From assembly GCA_013813615.1 (NCBI GenBank), contig JACCRJ010000193.1:1-6884 (forward strand): DNA of 6,884 nucleotides, given 5' to 3'. The translations under genes were made by a program, and so were the position numbers. Shown piece after piece: positions 6,345-6,884 of this stretch (position 1 is the first letter of the stretch; each line of letters opens with the position of its first letter). The notes under the pieces were generated by a model. It worked only from the letters and a program-made list of their open reading frames with translations. It was not told the DNA's origin and did not search any database. The stretch is from Lautropia sp. GTDB taxonomy: Bacteria > Pseudomonadota > Gammaproteobacteria > Burkholderiales > Burkholderiaceae_E.

Positions 6345-6878
6345 TCAGTCCCAGTCGTTCATGTCGTGCCTGATCGCCTCGCGGTTGGCGATAAGTTCGT
6401 CGATGCTCGGCTCGTTGTTCAACGCCCGTCGTATCGCCAGCTTGGTCGCCTCGTAGTTAGTGCGATACATGTCCTTCTTGTCAAGCGCGGGATCCTTCAC
6501 GCAGCGCGGGTCGATCCAGACGAGACTGATGATGCACAGTTCGTTCACCTGGTCCCGCGGGATGATGCCCTCGATCACGCAATCCAGGACCGCATCCGCA
6601 GTGGCCGACTGCACCACGCCGCCGTACAGGTCGATCGTCGCGGTGTCCCTGAGCGTGACCTTGGGCACGATCAGCGTCGCCGGCCTGACCTGCTGATTGC
6701 AGGCGCGGATTGCGAACATGGCGGTGTGGCCTTTGGACTGCGCCATCAGGTTGCCGAAGGCATAGCCCACCGGACCGTCGGTGCGCCCGATGAGGATCTC
6801 CGGCATGGCGTCGGTGGCCTGCCCTTCCTTGGCGAAGACAGTCGCTTCGCCGGTATGGAACGTGAATCCGGTAGTCAT
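6345..6878 (-). CDS. fae: Formaldehyde-activating enzyme (Fae) family protein, divergent, lacking the conserved N-terminal histidine
   Basis: This 177-residue protein is close to the usual Fae length of about 170. Recognisable Fae blocks run in order: a GEA start motif (10-12), ILIG (28-31), an AF-x-N segment (40-43), PATLIVPKVTLRD (66-78), EGIIP (103-107) and NYEATKLAIRRALNNEP (141-157). Classical Fae condenses formaldehyde with tetrahydromethanopterin in the cytoplasm. By alignment from memory with Methylorubrum Fae, the histidine just before the first long strand (HIDLIIG) is replaced here by Met25 (MPEILIG; codon 6804-6806). That histidine has been proposed as the general acid. This may therefore be a Fae paralogue with altered activity, a formaldehyde binder or a sensor. 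The start ATG at 6878 is six bases from the window edge, so its promoter and Shine-Dalgarno are not visible and a longer N-terminus cannot be excluded. The phosphatase gene follows after 8 bases. Confidence 0.85.
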   Translation of the reverse strand: MTTGFTFHTGEATVFAKEGQATDAMPEILIGRTDGPVGYAFGNLMAQSKGHTAMFAIRACNQQVRPATLIVPKVTLRDTATIDLYGGVVQSATADAVLDCVIEGIIPRDQVNELCIISLVWIDPRCVKDPALDKKDMYRTNYEATKLAIRRALNNEPSIDELIANREAIRHDMNDWD

Positions 6879-6884
6879 TGGCTT

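Noticed and set aside
1..6884. tRNA, rRNA, CRISPR, insertion sequence or phage remnants
   Set aside because: I saw no repeat-spacer pattern, transposase, terminal repeats or RNA gene signature. The window is almost fully covered by ordinary genes of uniform composition.

Overview
The window is GC-rich (about two-thirds by eye) and gene-dense. Coding sequence covers everything except a leader of about 90 bases (3149-3239) and gaps of about 10 bases, so no gene-free stretch exceeds 300 bases. The gene families (PQQ/alcohol-oxidation ABC transporter, NarL/LuxR two-component pair, TonB-dependent receptor, Fae homologue) indicate a Gram-negative proteobacterium that oxidises alcohols or C1 compounds with periplasmic quinoproteins. 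A beta- or gammaproteobacterium seems most likely, but I cannot name the genus.

Layout. Plus strand, 1-3148, is a tight gene chain. It holds the 3' end of a substrate-binding protein of the PQQ-dependent alcohol dehydrogenase ABC system, its ABC-2 type permease (PedC family; ATGA overlap), a membrane histidine kinase with HAMP and HisKA_3 regions (10-base gap), and a NarL/LuxR-type response regulator (ATGA overlap). A 91-base leader with inverted repeats and a good Shine-Dalgarno follows. Next is a full-length TonB-dependent outer-membrane receptor (3240-5666). Minus strand, 6878-5644, is a two-gene unit: a formaldehyde-activating enzyme (Fae) homologue, then a HAD-IB type phosphatase. The phosphatase gene overlaps the receptor gene tail-to-tail by 23 bases.

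How the genes may work together (inference). In Pseudomonas putida the PedA1A2BC transporter is needed for efficient growth on lanthanides with a PQQ alcohol dehydrogenase. In methylotrophs, lut clusters combine a related ABC transporter with a TonB receptor for lanthanide uptake. This window shows the same component types plus a MoxYX/PedSR-like two-component pair, so it may be an uptake and regulation module for a quinoprotein cofactor metal, metallophore or substrate, next to a formaldehyde-handling gene. The quinoprotein dehydrogenase and the transporter ATPase are not in the window and would be expected upstream. The Fae homologue appears to lack the family's conserved N-terminal histidine (Met25 instead), so its role as a formaldehyde:tetrahydromethanopterin enzyme is doubtful.
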